From Schistocephalus solidus (lineage: Eukaryota > Platyhelminthes > Cestoda > Diphyllobothriidea > Diphyllobothriidae), in NCBI GenBank assembly GCA_017591395.1, contig WEDG01000388.1, positions 62,001 to 126,000 of the forward strand: a stretch of 64,000 bases of DNA, written 5' to 3'. Shown here in pieces: positions 1 to 12,002 of the stretch (within the stretch, counting starts at the first letter, position 1; each line of letters starts with the position of its first letter). The notes beneath the pieces were generated by a model. The model was not told the origin of the DNA and did not search any database. It was given only the letters and a program-made list of their open reading frames with translations. Made by a program: the position numbers and the translations under genes.

Positions 1-189
1 TGCGTCTCCAAGAAAATCAGCGGTAGAACGCCGCCAGGTAAACCATAACACTACATCTCTCCTCCTCGGCCTCTGCACCTCACATGATCACACGCAACAC
101 CACAAAAAACGTGCTCACAGTTTGCATAACTGATTTAGAGGCATGTTTGATCCTCGGCTCCTTCTGCATGGGACTTCTCTGTTGAATGT

Positions 190-390
190 GGGATCTGAGC
201 TTGAGAATATCATGTGGCGATAAGCGCTGTGGTTTGGAAGGTTTTCAACTGACAATTACACTCAGACCTCGCAGTCAGTCCAATGTATGTTGTGTGGAGT
301 GGCTGACTGGTAGTCTGAGAGTCAGGCTGCGATGGCTCCTTCTACACGTGACTTCCGGCTATCTGACTGATGTGAGATGTGAGCCTTTCA
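190..390 (+). repeat. Dispersed repeat family A, copy 1
   Basis: This stretch carries phrases that recur elsewhere in the window: a block resembling 'gtggagtggctgactg' followed by 'ctgagagtcaggctgc' and a 'ggctccttct' block. The same order appears inverted at 42300-42700 and in sense at 46350-46560, 46840-47075 and 62430-62580. No coding domain is visible. Boundaries are approximate because copies were aligned by eye. Confidence 0.6.
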
Positions 391-1757
391 ACCCCTTTTA
401 TTTTAAATCCAAGTGCTTGTTTTTGGGGGCCAGGTCGTGTGCGTAGTAAGTGTAGACGAGATTACCAACAGCTGCGCCCACTTCCGCATCATACACCTGA
501 CCAGCTCGGACAATGGTCTGATTGGGGTGATTGAAAAGATAATGCGGTCGACATCCGGTGGATATCGTCTGAATACGACGGTCGAACTGCCATGTGTGTC
601 AAAATTTCGGCCGAATTCGATTCTTGTTTCATTTATCGGGTCAGTTATTCCAACTATTTCTTCGCCGTAGAAGTTTTGCCTGCATTGGCAATTTTGTTTG
701 TTAGGGCATCAGGCGGTTATAGTTGTTATGGTCTTGTCACCAGCCCACATGGTTTCCCGTTAAACAACGCGTCGGTCGAATCCTCGAAGGAAAACTGAAC
801 AGCAAGGGCGGAAGAATAGAAGTGTATTGCCGTCTTGAAGGTAAACAAAGAATGTACGAGCATGTTCAAGGCCGGACGGCGATTGAACCAATCAGATAGT
901 GGCCTTCAGTGGGCAGCAGCCCGATTCATGATTCATGCTGTCGGCAGCTTGCGCGATCACCACATACACGGCATGTCCTTTGATCGCTAATGCCATATGG
1001 GACTAAGTCACCAGGGCGGTGTGCACTCGAACCTGCTAGGGCAGATACTCCTAGCAATAGTCGATAACAGCTGCCATCACGTCAGTTCATAGAGTTTTTG
1101 ACTTGACCTTTCGACCGTCCTATTCAACGATGTGAACGGTGCAACCCATGGGCACCAGGCGAATGCTTGAACGTGAATTAGTTTACAGTGAAACCGACTT
1201 GCGCCGCACCTGCCAAACTCTCGTCTCCCTCATCCACCTGTGACTAGGCAACGTAAGGATATCCGAAATCACACTCAGACATCGTGACTGACATAGATGA
1301 TCACCCCGTGCGAGGGTGCCATAAATACCATATTAAGATGTAGCCCTAAAACCTGACTCTTAGCCCTCCAGTCAATACGGACCATACATACAGTACCCAA
1401 CACGATGATAGTTTGGCTTAATGCTAATTAGTCAAACGTCTACAGCTCTAGTTCGCAGTTCGTCAGTTTGTGCCTGAAGTTTGGTTAACTGTTGCCTGTA
1501 AACATAGTAGAAACGGCCATTGAAGTCCCCTGTGTACTTGCAGGAACGCAGGGACACGCTTATCTGCTGAATCACACCGTGTGACCATCTGAGTATGCTA
1601 AACCATGGCTTTGAGGTGACACGTGCACTCGGTCTTGTAGGGTTATTTGATTTGTGGGCGTCACGCATATGTAACTGCTGACTGCATATTCCTGTGACCG
1701 TACAGTGCGAAACATCAAAAAGACTGGTTACATCGTCGTGGTGGATAGCAGTTAACA
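391..1757. other. No gene recognised
   Basis: Short open frames exist here but none shows a recognisable domain or splice pattern. The phrase 'ccaggtcgtgtgcg' near 432 recurs near 48853, hinting at further dispersed-repeat material. I see no RNA gene or array. Confidence 0.5.
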
Positions 1758-1779
1758 GTGCTCTGTTTTGATTTGAAAG

Positions 1780-2302
1780 AAGCCCCCTTTGATACTTACC
1801 ATGTATCAATTCACTGCTATCTTCCGCTGGTCTTCGCAAGCAAGATGAAAGCATTTAGCATCTACCTAAATTGCGATTTTATAGATAATGACTTAATAGA
1901 TAAGTATCCTGTATCGTTAGACTGGCACAGCTTTCCTTCCTCTAACGATTCAACAGTTCTTCGTGACTTCATGTGGGATATTCATAAAGCCACCGTAGAA
2001 TTTTTGCGTCGTAGATGCTTTAAGCCTAACCCTACGGATTCACCAGTTACTCATTTTATTTATGGCAAACTAAGAATTTGAGAAGACAACTGTGTGATGT
2101 CCTAACAAGTTCTATATCTGTACATCTCAGAATCAGAAATTTTCGAAATTCAAACGACGACTTGGCGAGCATATGCGCTGCGTTCGATAACTTCTCTTCA
2201 GGCCAGTACAGTTATAGGGAAACGTTAGAACGTCGTAGAAATTTAAAACATGAAATCGATAATATGCGTCCGTTTGTGTGGGTTTCTGAGAGGTGTGCAT
2301 AG
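1780..2302 (+). pseudogene. CR1-like retrotransposon remnant (EN-RT linker)
   Basis: Two overlapping open segments encode a region matching the linker between endonuclease and reverse transcriptase in the CR1-like copies at 20203-20427 and 21100-21450. Shared cues are 'SLDWHSFPSSND', then 'VTHFIYGKLR', then 'LRRQL', then 'ISVHLRI'. There is a frame change near 2075. Only the linker survives; no catalytic domain is present. The relationship comes from comparison within the window; the clade name is inferred from the related elements. Confidence 0.6.
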
Positions 2303-2402
2303 GGGAGGATGATAGAAACAATTTGATGAAACGGTATGATTATCAGCAAAAAATGCATAGCTAACGCAATGTGTTTATAGTACAATCATCTACCTTTATA
2401 TA

Positions 2403-4060
2403 CATCAATTCAATTCAATTCAATTTATTGAGGGAAATTGGCATGGCCTTTGAGTACCCTTTGTAACGTAACATTAACTGCCGTATACAGAGAAACTGTG
2501 TGGGTTGCAAAACTACAAAAGGCAATCATAAAATAGGACAAGTGCTGCGTGACTCTAGAGGGTTAGGCTAAATTCCTTTATCGCCCAGGCTCGTTTTTAG
2601 AACATAAAACTGTCAAAGGTTCCTTGTAAAGCTTTCCAGCGATAGTGACATCACAACGTCTTCAGGGAGGCATTCCATGGTTTAAACCACTCTGACAGAG
2701 AAGGAGAACTTGCACACTATCCAGTCTCACCTGCCGGACGCGCAGTTTTAAAGGGTGAGCTCGGAAATGGGTCGTGGCGGCAAATTCAAAGAAGTCTGAG
2801 AACTCCAGACAACAATAATCCCTTCACAATTAATTCATTAATTTATTTATTGCCAATTTACAGGCTATGTCAAAACGGATATACAGTAGGGGGTCGATCT
2901 GACAGTGAAAAACTCCTGATCGTACTTTATAGTGTTTTCAGGAGAAAAAAACTGCAGCTTATTGAACGGATTAAAAGTTCAGGACAGGAAAGTATTGACA
3001 CAGGTGCACGGTGTAATACTTCTCCTTTCATTGTCGTGATCAAGTATTCTGTACTCTGCTCGCTACTCGCTGTTGACTGAGAAATAACCCGATTATGGAC
3101 TGCAGAGCCAGCAATAGTGCCTTCAGCATGAAGTCCAGCACCGATTCAGAGCCCGTAGACGCCATCAGAACAAAAAGAGAGCTTCCACAGAGTCAGCACT
3201 CAAAAATTCGTGGAAGATACTGAATGTAGAAAAACTAGTGACAGCTCTCGTAACCAAGGGATAGCTTTTCTGAATTTTTAATACTTCTGGATAGTTTATT
3301 CCAGATTGCTATAGCATTTTACCGAAAATAACTGACGGTATCTAACGGTGCGCGCTAATGAAAGAAATAAGAATACATCTCTATTATTGGTGCGCCGAGA
3401 GTGGTCGAGCTGCCCCAGGGATGTAAGGGGTTAGAGGTAAAACTTTTAAAAAAGTTTAAATAGTAAAATAGTCTCTTCTGTAATCTACGAAGCCACAACG
3501 GGTTGAGGCTTGTAAGCCTCACATCGTTGTTGGTAGGACAGGTTTCTGTGCTCTGAAGTGAAAAACTCTTTTAGTAAAGAAGTGCTGGACTGATTCTATC
3601 TTCCTCCGTTCACTCTCGCGTAGTAGGCTAAAAAGAAACGAGCAGTATATTAGACTAGGCCTGACATACATTTTATAAAGGCTGGTCCTTATATTGACAG
3701 TTTTAAAATTTCTTTAGAATAAACCCAGTGGCGTGCTTTTGAGACAATCAGGGCATCGTGCTCAGACAGATTAAGATTACTAGAATATGATATACCCCGA
3801 TCCTTTTATAACCCCGGGAACATTTAGGTCATGACCGTCTATGCTTCGATGAGGCTGATGGTTGTCACCGCTAACTATAACGGAGCACTTGTGCCAAGAA
3901 AGCGAAAGGCGCCATGTGTGAAACCACTGAGCGAAGGCTTGAAGCTCCTTTACCAAGAGCTCAAGCACGATTTGGTGATCAGCCGGTTTATATCTGCAGG
4001 AGATCACCATGCATTTGCCTATAACTCAGAGGGAACAGATTAAGATTCATTAGACGGTTT
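2403..4060 (-). mobile_element. CR1-like element, 5'-truncated in the RT palm
   Basis: Reading the minus strand, a fragment opens after the catalytic box with 'PADHQIVLELLVKEL', 'WRLSL' and 'KCSV' (3780-4010). It continues through typical thumb sequence (around 3560-3720, 'KARHWVYSKEILKLSI' and 'RESERRKIESVQ') and a C-terminal block near 2640-2800 ('FFEFAATTHFRAHPLKLR'). It ends at a short tandem repeat at 2406-2425. Frameshifts and stops break the frame, and 2830-3260 is not clearly part of it. The fragment abuts the C-terminus of the next element at about 4060, suggesting insertion or truncation there. Confidence 0.65.
2406..2425. repeat. (CAATT)4 at the 3' end of a CR1-like element
   Basis: Four perfect copies of the pentamer CAATT (AATTG on the minus strand). 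It sits exactly where the minus-strand CR1-like fragment ends. CR1/L2-type elements characteristically end in short tandem repeats rather than poly(A), so this probably marks the element's 3' terminus. Confidence 0.7.
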
Positions 4061-4086
4061 GGATATGGCAAGGAGCTTTGTCTTCC

Positions 4087-5137
4087 TTACCATTTTGGTG
4101 GCTTTCCTCTGTACTTTTCAAGGTAGTTATGATCTTGAACTGTCAAGGGTTTCCAGGCTCGAACAGCATATTCCAAATGCGGCCTAATGAAGGTTCCCAA
4201 AGTCGTAGCAAAGAGAGCTTCATCAAAATCTAAAAAGGCTCGTCTGATGACGTGCAGCACCGAGATTGCGCTCTTCGCCACTTTCGAGCAGTGAGAGGAT
4301 GGGTTTTAAGGTGGTGGTCGTCAGCACACCAAGGTTCTTTTGGGTTTCCACGTCTTTAGTAGCTTCACCGTTGAGAAAGTAGCTTCTTCTTTCGCCAGAT
4401 CCAGATGGGTTACCTAAGCGAAGTATTGTACACTTATCGACGTTGAACCGCAAAAGCCAATGATTTGACCACTCATCCAACCGAGTTAGGTTGATCTGTA
4501 GTTTATCTTAGTCAGCAGGGATCTGGATTACATTTCTTATTTAATTTCGTTGGCAAACATGGCTGCTTCACAGTCCAGATTCCTGACACAATCGTTCACG
4601 TATATTAAAAACAGTATTGGCCCTAGTACTTAACCCTGAAGAACCTCACTCTCAACCGCAGCAAAGCTTGACCTCTCTTGGCCGATGCACACAACCTGGC
4701 GCCGACCCACGAGAAAGTTTTAAATCCATTTGAGGAGGTTACCTCTGATTCCAATTCGTTCTAGCTTGAACAGCAGTCTCTCGTGTGGCACAGTATCGAA
4801 TGCCTTTTGAAAATCAATGAAGGTGATGTGAACCGCGTGTCTATCTTCAAGTGCTTGGATCCAACGCTGGAGCGAATACAGTAAATTTGTTGTGCAAGAT
4901 CTTCCTTTACTGAACCCGTGATGACAACTTGATAACAAATTATGATTTTTCTAGGAATTTCACCGATTCGCTCTTGATGATCCTTTTTTTAATAACCTTG
5001 CCAAGGATGCATATCAAGTTTATAGGCCTGTAGTTCGTCACTGACACCCGGCTACCACTTTTGTACAAGGGAGTTATATGTGCCAGCTTCCAATCGATAA
5101 GAAGTGTTCCGGAGTCAAATGACTTTTGAAAGAGCAC
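4087..5137 (-). pseudogene. Reverse transcriptase of CR1-like element
   Basis: Minus-strand segments cover much of the RT. Fingers: 'DWKLAHITPLYKSGSR' and 'NYRPINLICILGKV'. Palm: 'HGFSKGRSCTTNLL' and 'FIDFQKAFDTVPHERLLFKL'. Post-palm: 'NHWLLRFNVDKCTI' and 'KNLGVL'. Thumb: 'FIRPHLEYAVRAW'. The catalytic xxDD loop region (about 4500-4720) is degraded and I could not read it. Each segment is in a different frame, so no full-length protein can be made. Confidence 0.8.
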
Positions 5138-5792
5138 TGACAGAGGTGCGGAAAACTCATTGGCGAGTTCTTTCAGAAGCTTGGGTGGAAGCTCGTCTGG
5201 TCCTGAGGATTTCGACTCGTTGAGTTCCTTTTATTCCTTTTGGATCAGAAATTCTGAGAAAAGTATGTGGCTTATGCTTGCAGTCGGTGGGTTATCCACT
5301 GAGGGACGAAGTTAACTTGCCTCGTTTGTGAAAACAGCGATAGAACTGTGAAAAGTACTCGGCTTTTTCCTTGTTTTCAGAAATTTCGACGCCCACGGCA
5401 GTCTTAATCAGCGGTATTTGATGCATTTTCCTTGTAAATCTGCGGAGTTAACTATAGACTTACTTTGGATTCTGCGTTGCCTTTTGCAGCAAAGTCTTCT
5501 CGAATTCTCTTTGCGTTTGTTTCTGTATTTTATACTATTCAAAATATTGGACTTGATTAGACTTGCAATTTTTTCTCCACAACTTGTTCTTCCTGTTTAT
5601 TTCCATTTTTAAGTTGCTGTCTAGCCACCCAGGACGCTTGCTCTGATGGACACTCGTAAGTGGTCAGTGGTTGTCCATAAGTTGCAGAAGAATATTTCGG
5701 AGGGACTCCAAATCTTCATTCACGGTGCTCGAAAACATAGAGGTACAGTTGATGTCTGTTAAATCTGCTCGCATCTGATATAACTTTCCTCG

Positions 5793-6546
5793 TCAAGCGT
5801 TACGCCAATTTTCCTCTGTAGCAGGCGCAACGGAGAATAAGGAGTAGTCCCACATAAGCACCACATGATCACTACGACCGAGCGGAGGCATTGAAATAAT
5901 CCCGTCAATGCTGCCTGATGTTTTCATGAAAACCAGGTCGAGATAGTTAGCCCTTTGTTCTCCACGTGTTCTGGTGGGAAAGAGGACATGTTGTGTGAAG
6001 AGTGCCTTCAAGATCTTTTGCAGAAAAACATGATCAAGAGTTGATTTTGGGCATGATGATTGAACAGTGCTCCAGTTAATTCCTGGTGCATTGAAGTCAC
6101 CCATAATCATGACATTAGGTCAACTGGAGAAATTTTCTAATTGTTCCAAAACGTGGGTCTGCGACGCGGTCTATATTGGGTGGCCGATAGACAATGAGGA
6201 CATCCAGACATGGAGAGCCCAGAGCCTTGATGTTTCACCATATGGCTTCCATGCTGCATGCAAACTTGCTCGTCTTGTTGGACACTATTAGCACAGGTTT
6301 CGCATACACAATTATTCCACTACCCTGTCGGTTTTCTCTGTCCCTCCGATATATTGGGTATCCAGACAATGTTATTTCGCTATCTCGAATACTGCCCGAC
6401 AGCCAGGTTTCGGTTACTGCTATCAAATCAGGAGATATTTCGGCAAAGCAAATTTTTAACTCAGCAAGTTTTGATAAAAGGCTTTGTGCATTTGTATACA
6501 AGCACTTAAATTTTGCGCCAACCAAACTTCCTGTTGCGTTTGTCAA
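5793..6546 (-). pseudogene. APE-type endonuclease of CR1-like element
   Basis: Two minus-strand segments carry the AP endonuclease signature. The N-terminal part (6546-6235) has 'CLYTNAQSLLSKLAEL', 'PDLIAVTETWL' and 'RRDRENRQGSGIIVY'. The C-terminal part (6110-5793) has 'MIMGDFNAPGINW', 'NYLDLVF' and 'LGRSDHVVLMW'. The catalytic E of TETW, the GDFN loop and the SDH motif are all recognisable. The segments are in different frames with degraded sequence between, so the enzyme is broken. Its usual role is nicking target DNA for target-primed reverse transcription. Confidence 0.8.
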
Positions 6547-7443
6547 TTTTATGGGCCTAACTGCCTCTCCTCTGACGTCAATGTCGTATGTTTTTTTCGT
6601 TTCTTGATGAGTTTCGGTAACTCCGGTTTATGCAATGAGAACGCTGAGCGTTACAGAATCAGTTCTGACATCCCTTTGGGCAATTGGATCCCTGATAATT
6701 TTGGCGTTAGTGAGGTGGCTGCCGTAGTCCTTAGTACAATCGGTTGGTTCAATGGAAAATTTGTATTCTTTTGAACTACATTCCACTTGAAAAAAGCCAG
6801 ATTGTGTTCACCAGCCCTCAGTCTTGATTGTAGTTCCAAGACAAGTTCATGGCGTTTCAGCCTTTCCGCAGGGGAATAGTCCGGTTGAACAAACCTCTTT
6901 ATGCGAGTGACGGAGGTTGTTTTTTAGATATGATCGCCTAGATTTGGTCTTTGCTCTCTAGCATTATTTTGAGAGGTCGCGGTCGCGGCGTTTCTAGACT
7001 GTCTTCTGAATTTTTGCCGATCTAGAATGCTTTAATAACTTTTACTTTCACCCCTGGTGGGAGCAACTGGTTTAGGAGGCCATTAAACAAAGCAAGGTCT
7101 TTCAGTGACACGGTCTTCAGGTCGGACTGTAGTTGACTCGTGCAAACGCTGAATAACTAACACTGTTGTCGATCCTTGTGCTTGAAATTTTTGCTTCCTC
7201 CAAAGTTCTCTTTAGGGGCACGAGAACGGTTCACAGAGCTCTCGTTGGGATTTAATCTACCTGTGACATCTGAAGGCTTCAATGAATCCACCAGAGTTGA
7301 TTGTGACTTCGTACTCCTGTTGTCGTGTTTCCCCATTGTAGATTGTCACGCGTTTGTTTCTTGGGCTTCAACTACGCACTCTTTAGAACACCCAATATAG
7401 CAGGATGTGATTTGTGGTTCACTTTGGTCGTCGTCCGTAGGAT

Positions 7444-7788
7444 TCAGAGACTGTGTTCCTGGTATCCGGTCGTTATGGGTATTCGCGTCCGAACATTGTG
7501 AGTTGTAAAAATTTTAGTTTTTTTAATTTTGGTGCTTTTGTCACTGCCTTTTTTAACTGTAATATTGCTAACAGTATTTCCTCGAGTATTGTTATCTTGC
7601 AAGAGCTTCCTTAAGTATGCAAGCTCATTTTCCAGTTTTTGAACTCTAAGTAAAATATAAGAACATCCAACACAAGATTCGTCCTCGTAACTGACGGATT
7701 TTGCTGCCATTACGCTTTTTGCGCACTTTGATGGTCCTTGGTTGTAAGTATAAACTGAGTGAGTGCCGGTCGTGGATGCTGAATCCAT
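7444..7788 (-). pseudogene. ORF1-like N-terminal fragment of CR1-like element
   Basis: An open frame of 114 codons begins with Met at 7788. It contains a CxxC-like pair ('CVGCSY'), a short heptad-rich stretch ('RVQKLENELAYLRKLL') that could form a coiled coil, and a lysine-rich segment. ORF1 proteins of non-LTR elements typically combine coiled-coil and nucleic-acid-binding regions. It lies just upstream of the endonuclease on the same strand. The frame stops well before a full ORF1, so this is a remnant. Confidence 0.5.
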
Positions 7789-7800
7789 CTCAACAGGCTT

Positions 7801-8395
7801 TTCTTTAAAGGAAGTTCCGTGACTGGTTCTGTTGCTAGCAAACTATTATTTGGAGATCATGAATGTTAAAAACAATGCGTAAAAGTGTGTTCTCCTTTGA
7901 GCGTTTAACGAAAATTTCCAACAGGGTTTGGAGTATGGCGAGTATTATAATGAACTATGAGCAACAAATGCGCCAACTTGTTCAACAACGCTTTTAAGAA
8001 ATACGTTTAGCGGTATGAAGCATATTCAGGAACAACTCAGCCGTTCGGAGATGTAAAAGGTCCTGGATAACTTCAGATCTTCAAAAGGTTGTACACGTTT
8101 GGTTCCCTAAATGGTTGTCAGTTTTTATTGGTGCAGAGGCTACGCAGTCAAATTGAATAAGATTATAAACGAATTCCAATTTGATGCCATTTAATGAGGA
8201 ATTTCGTAACGCGAAAAATTCCAGATGAGCAGGAAGCTAGTAGGTGCGTGCAGTTGTAAGAGTATTGTCCGGAACAGTCCTAGTGCAGTGGTAATGGAGT
8301 TTAAATTGTCCAAGTTGGAGAAAAAATAATTGGTGGTTCCTATGCCCTCGACCTTGATGAGGATAATGTTTATGAATTTAACTTTTAAATATCGC
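7801..8395. other. No gene recognised
   Basis: Gap between two minus-strand CR1-like elements. It holds short frames only and no domain I can name. Confidence 0.5.
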
Positions 8396-9029
8396 ATTGT
8401 TTAATCACCCATTGAGAAAAGATGTTGGCCCACACTTCAGGTTTGGCGTTGTTCATCTTTAGTTTTTATTGCTGACCTCGGAGATTTGTCGTGTTTGCCA
8501 ATTCAAAAAATCGGTCATTTGAAGAGCACAGTCAACTCCTCTGAAAAGTTTGAAGACTAAGATTATATCATCTCTGTATTGCCAATAAGAGGTGCAAAAT
8601 TTGAGTCTTTCTAGTCGGCCCTCATAGGATAGACACTCTCATCCACTGATTGTTTTCTTCAACCTCCGTTGAACGTTCTCCAACAGAGTGTAGTCTTGCT
8701 TCGTTCAGGGGTGCCATGCCTGATCACAAAATTCCAACATCGGCCAGATATATGTTCCAAAAACTCGACCAAAACGCTTTTCGTCAAAATTAACGAAGGG
8801 CCTTCTGATCGCTCCCAGGATACATATAGCGTTATCCACACACCGAAGTCCTTTAGATAATTTATCTCCTCCAGTTGTTGACCGCTAATGAAGTACTGAT
8901 ATTCAAGCATCATCACCCTTCTGTTGGTATTTGTTGAAATTAAGGTTCAGCAACTGCGCATCACACCATGTTTGCAAGCGATTCAAGTTTTTTTGTAAGT
9001 TCCATGCATCCTCCGGTTTTTACATTGAA

Positions 9030-9963
9030 GTCTATAACTTCAAATCATCAGTGAACATGACCTTGTCTCGTGGCAGACAGTCAAGGCAGTCGTTCACATA
9101 TATCAGAAACAGAATGGGACTTAGAAAGCTCCCCTGCGGAACCCCACTGTGAATGATTTCACAGTGCGACTTGGCCTCACCAATACAAACACGTTGGTGC
9201 CTGCAAGTCAGAAAGTCGACCAACCATTTGAGTAGGTTACCAGTCACACCCATGTGACGCAGCTTCAAGATCAGGTGTCTGTGTGAGACCCTGTCAAAGG
9301 CTTTGCTAAAATCAATGAGAACCGCATCGACTGACGAATCCAATATAAATGAATTCATCCAGCTTTGTATGGATGTGAGCAGGTTTATGAAGCTGGATTG
9401 ACCGTTTCTTAATCTATGTTGATATGAACTTCGCAGGTTGTTCTCTTCCTTATGCTTCATCAGTTCCGTTTTATTAGGTTCTCCATTATTTTGCAACAAA
9501 TACTTATGAGAATGACTGGTCAGAAGCTATTTATTGATGTTCGCTATCCTCCTTTATAGCTGGTGGTTATGTTGGCTAGCTTCAACTCGGTAGGCAGAGC
9601 CCCCCACCTCCATCAAACTTTCAAAGATCTTGGAGAGTGGAGAGGTAGGCTGGTCAGTGAATTCATTCAGAATTTTTGTGCATATGCCATCCGGGCCAGG
9701 GATTAAATGGGCTGTAGCTGTTTAGGTGATTTTCTTACTGTGTCTGTAGGGAATGTTTCCGTGATTTTTTATCTGTAGGCGTGGCAATAATTTAGTGTTC
9801 TTCCTCGTCAAAAGGCGGCTCCTCTGTTTACATGAATATAAAGAAATTGGATAAGAGGTTGACCTTATCAGACTTATCGGTTCACTTGTTTCCCTGATAG
9901 ACTTGTGGAAAAGGAATGGAGTCATGATTTCGTTTTGCCTTATTCACGCAAGTAAAGAACATT
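9030..9963. repeat. Inverted repeat arm (partner 15585-16515)
   Basis: The minus strand of this interval closely matches the plus strand at about 15585-16515, across linker and RT palm. The two arms are separated by about 5.6 kb containing a different CR1-like element. Similarity is high enough to follow base by base by eye, with scattered substitutions and small indels. Confidence 0.8.
9032..9499 (-). pseudogene. CR1-like reverse transcriptase palm
   Basis: One open minus-strand frame of 155 codons covers the RT core: 'AVLIDFSKAFDRVSHRHLIL' (first catalytic Asp), 'HSGVPQGSFLSPILFLIYVN', and 'DKVMFTDDLKL'. The last is the xxDD loop, reading FTDD where the sister copy at 16.5 kb reads FADD. 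Both aspartates are kept, but the frame ends just after. Upstream fingers (9700-9500) and downstream thumb are in other frames. Confidence 0.85.
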
Positions 9964-10815
9964 TAAGAATGGCTCTGGTTACGTTCCAGTGGGTAAAATT
10001 CATGGTTTCGAGGACGGCTTTAGTCCAAAACCCGGATGGTCGAAAGGGGTGCGGTCGAATTAGCAGTAAATTTTTTGGACAAGAAAACGTTAAAACTATC
10101 AGCCGTCAACTTGTCATCAGCTATAGGATTTCCAAGGGTGTTTCAAAGGACGGGGTGCCGTGTTTTTGTATGGGTTCTTATCGTGCGTGAAAAAAGTATC
10201 ACTTTATTAAATGAACGGTTTTCAACATACTTGACCTCATCGGCTATCCGCTTTTCTTAAAAAAGGCTCGTTACCTGTTCTAAGATACGTTGAATCAAGG
10301 GCATAATGATATGTCGTTTTGCAGATGGAATCGACGAGAGAGTTTACGTAATCTACGGTGAAAAGATAAGGGGAGATAAACCTCATCCATGAAATTAATT
10401 GTTTTCTTAAGGGGACGAAAACGATAAATAAGTGGATCCGAAAACATTGGGCAAAATACTGTTCAGGCATCCACCTTCTGATAAAGAAAGAATTCGCAAG
10501 AGTTGTGGGAATTAAGATGTATCAATAATTCTGTCGAAAGTTTTGATTGGAAATTAAAGAAAAAGCGATATTTGTTGGAAAAGTTTCATAAGTGTTGAAA
10601 AAGAGGGTAGAAACAACGATACTGCGGTCGGAATGCCCAAGAGGTCCTTAATATGACACTTTTAAAGGCAGGTAACCTCTGCAGAAGATAAGATCAAGTA
10701 TGCTTGATCATCTGGTAGGGTAGTTTACAACCTGATTCCACATACCGATATCTACGGCAGTTGGAAACTAATTGAACTTCAGGAAGGTTAAAATCACCTA
10801 CAATCGAACCATACT

Positions 10816-11334
10816 TCAAACGTAAGTCAGCCGCAGTGTGAAATGCCTGTGTGGGATAAATATCGTAATCCTGACTGGCATTGGGTGGGCAATAGGCACA
10901 ACCAACGAGTAAACATTTCTTGTTTTTTTGGGTATACTAAGCCACCAGATCTCTTCAACTGCGATAACTTGCGGGTAGTCTAAGGGCTGAAATGCCAGCG
11001 CTTGCTTAACATAGATACAGCTTCCTTCACTAGGGCTGTCGCAATGATCATTTCGATTATAATTATTATCAAGCAGAGAGAGTTCGGAGTCAGCTGTGCA
11101 AGACGTTGCCCTTGTTTCAGTTACCATAACAATATATGGACAGTGGAAGAAGACCAGAGTCTGAAGCAGGGGCATTTTATTGAGTAAGGATCTGGTATTT
11201 AGAACGAGCCGTTTAAGTTGGCCAGATGATTGGTTTCGAGGGAGGACAGCTAAGTTATTCAGTGGTTGACGGGCCACTGAACATAGGGAGCGGCGCTCGC
11301 ACCCAGTTCTGGGAAAACGTTTGCGGCAAAGCAA
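10816..11334 (-). pseudogene. CR1-like endonuclease N-terminal region
   Basis: An open minus-strand stretch of 172 codons includes 'LVLNTRSLLNKMPLLQTL', 'PYIVMVTETRA' and 'SPSEGSCIYVKQAL'. These are the start of the AP-type endonuclease, with N of NTRS and E of TETR aligned to catalytic positions. The expected W after TET is R here, suggesting decay. It lies at the 5' side of the element whose RT is at 9032-9499. Confidence 0.7.
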
Positions 11335-12002
11335 GTGCCTGATGTGGGTAAAAAGGAGATGTATATAGAGTTTGAATTGACGGACAGGGGAGCTGAGCCC
11401 TACCGCTAATTATTGGGGCTTGTCTGGGAAACCCATGGGCAGGATACTGCAATGTATTCCCATTAAAGTGACTCAGAGGGCCAAGTGCGGCTTTTTATCC
11501 AGCAGGACCTGTCGTAAAAGGAGACAGCTGGGAAAAGGACCGTGGAGAAATGGGCTGTGGGTTGGGGTGCACTGTTGCGAATGGAACCGAAACGCCATTC
11601 TTGGACGAGAATGCTGGCACGTTTGGTTAAGGCGTCTCAGTATAAGGCCTGGGCGGTAGTTGGAAATTCGAGATAGTTGGGTTGGGGGTGTTTTGGGGAG
11701 TAACAGGTGACCGTAAAGGAGTATTTTACGTGGAGAAGTTTTTTATGATTTTCGAGTAGCCAAGACTGGCTCGCCTTTGAGCTAATCATCTGCGTTGGTT
11801 TACCAAGAGTTACTTTAGAATTTAAAATTTATATTTGGTTAGCACCGGCAAGGCACTGTCTAAACAAACATTAGTAACGAAATAAAGTTATGACAATGCG
11901 TGTAGATAAAATGTAAAAATACTTAATAATGTAGATATAACTTGTCCCGCTACGTCAAAAGTTACCGATGTTTTGAAATTAATGGTGAACAATAAAAAAT
12001 AG

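Larger units (their letters stand above)
4081..7800 (-). mobile_element. Nearly full-length CR1-like non-LTR retrotransposon
   Basis: In minus-strand order: an ORF1-like start (7788-7444), a degraded ORF1 interval, an apurinic-type endonuclease (6546-5793), and a reverse transcriptase reaching 'RPHLEYAVRAWKPL' and 'DHNYLEKY' near 4100. The ORF1-EN-RT order and motif spelling fit the CR1/jockey supergroup. Multiple frameshifts and stops make it non-autonomous. Both ends are inferred: the 5' end from the first Met of ORF1, the 3' end from the junction with the 2.4-4.06 kb fragment. Confidence 0.7.
8400..11450 (-). mobile_element. CR1-like non-LTR retrotransposon, second minus copy
   Basis: Minus-strand order is endonuclease N-terminus (11334-10816), degraded endonuclease and linker (10800-9730), reverse transcriptase fingers and palm (9700-9032), then thumb and C-terminus (8916-8400, including 'RCWNFVIRHGTPERSKTT' and 'YEGRLERLKFCTSYWQYRD'). 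The RT segment is the same family as the plus-strand copy at 15585-16515. Stops and frameshifts are frequent; the element is dead. Ends are approximate. Confidence 0.7.
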
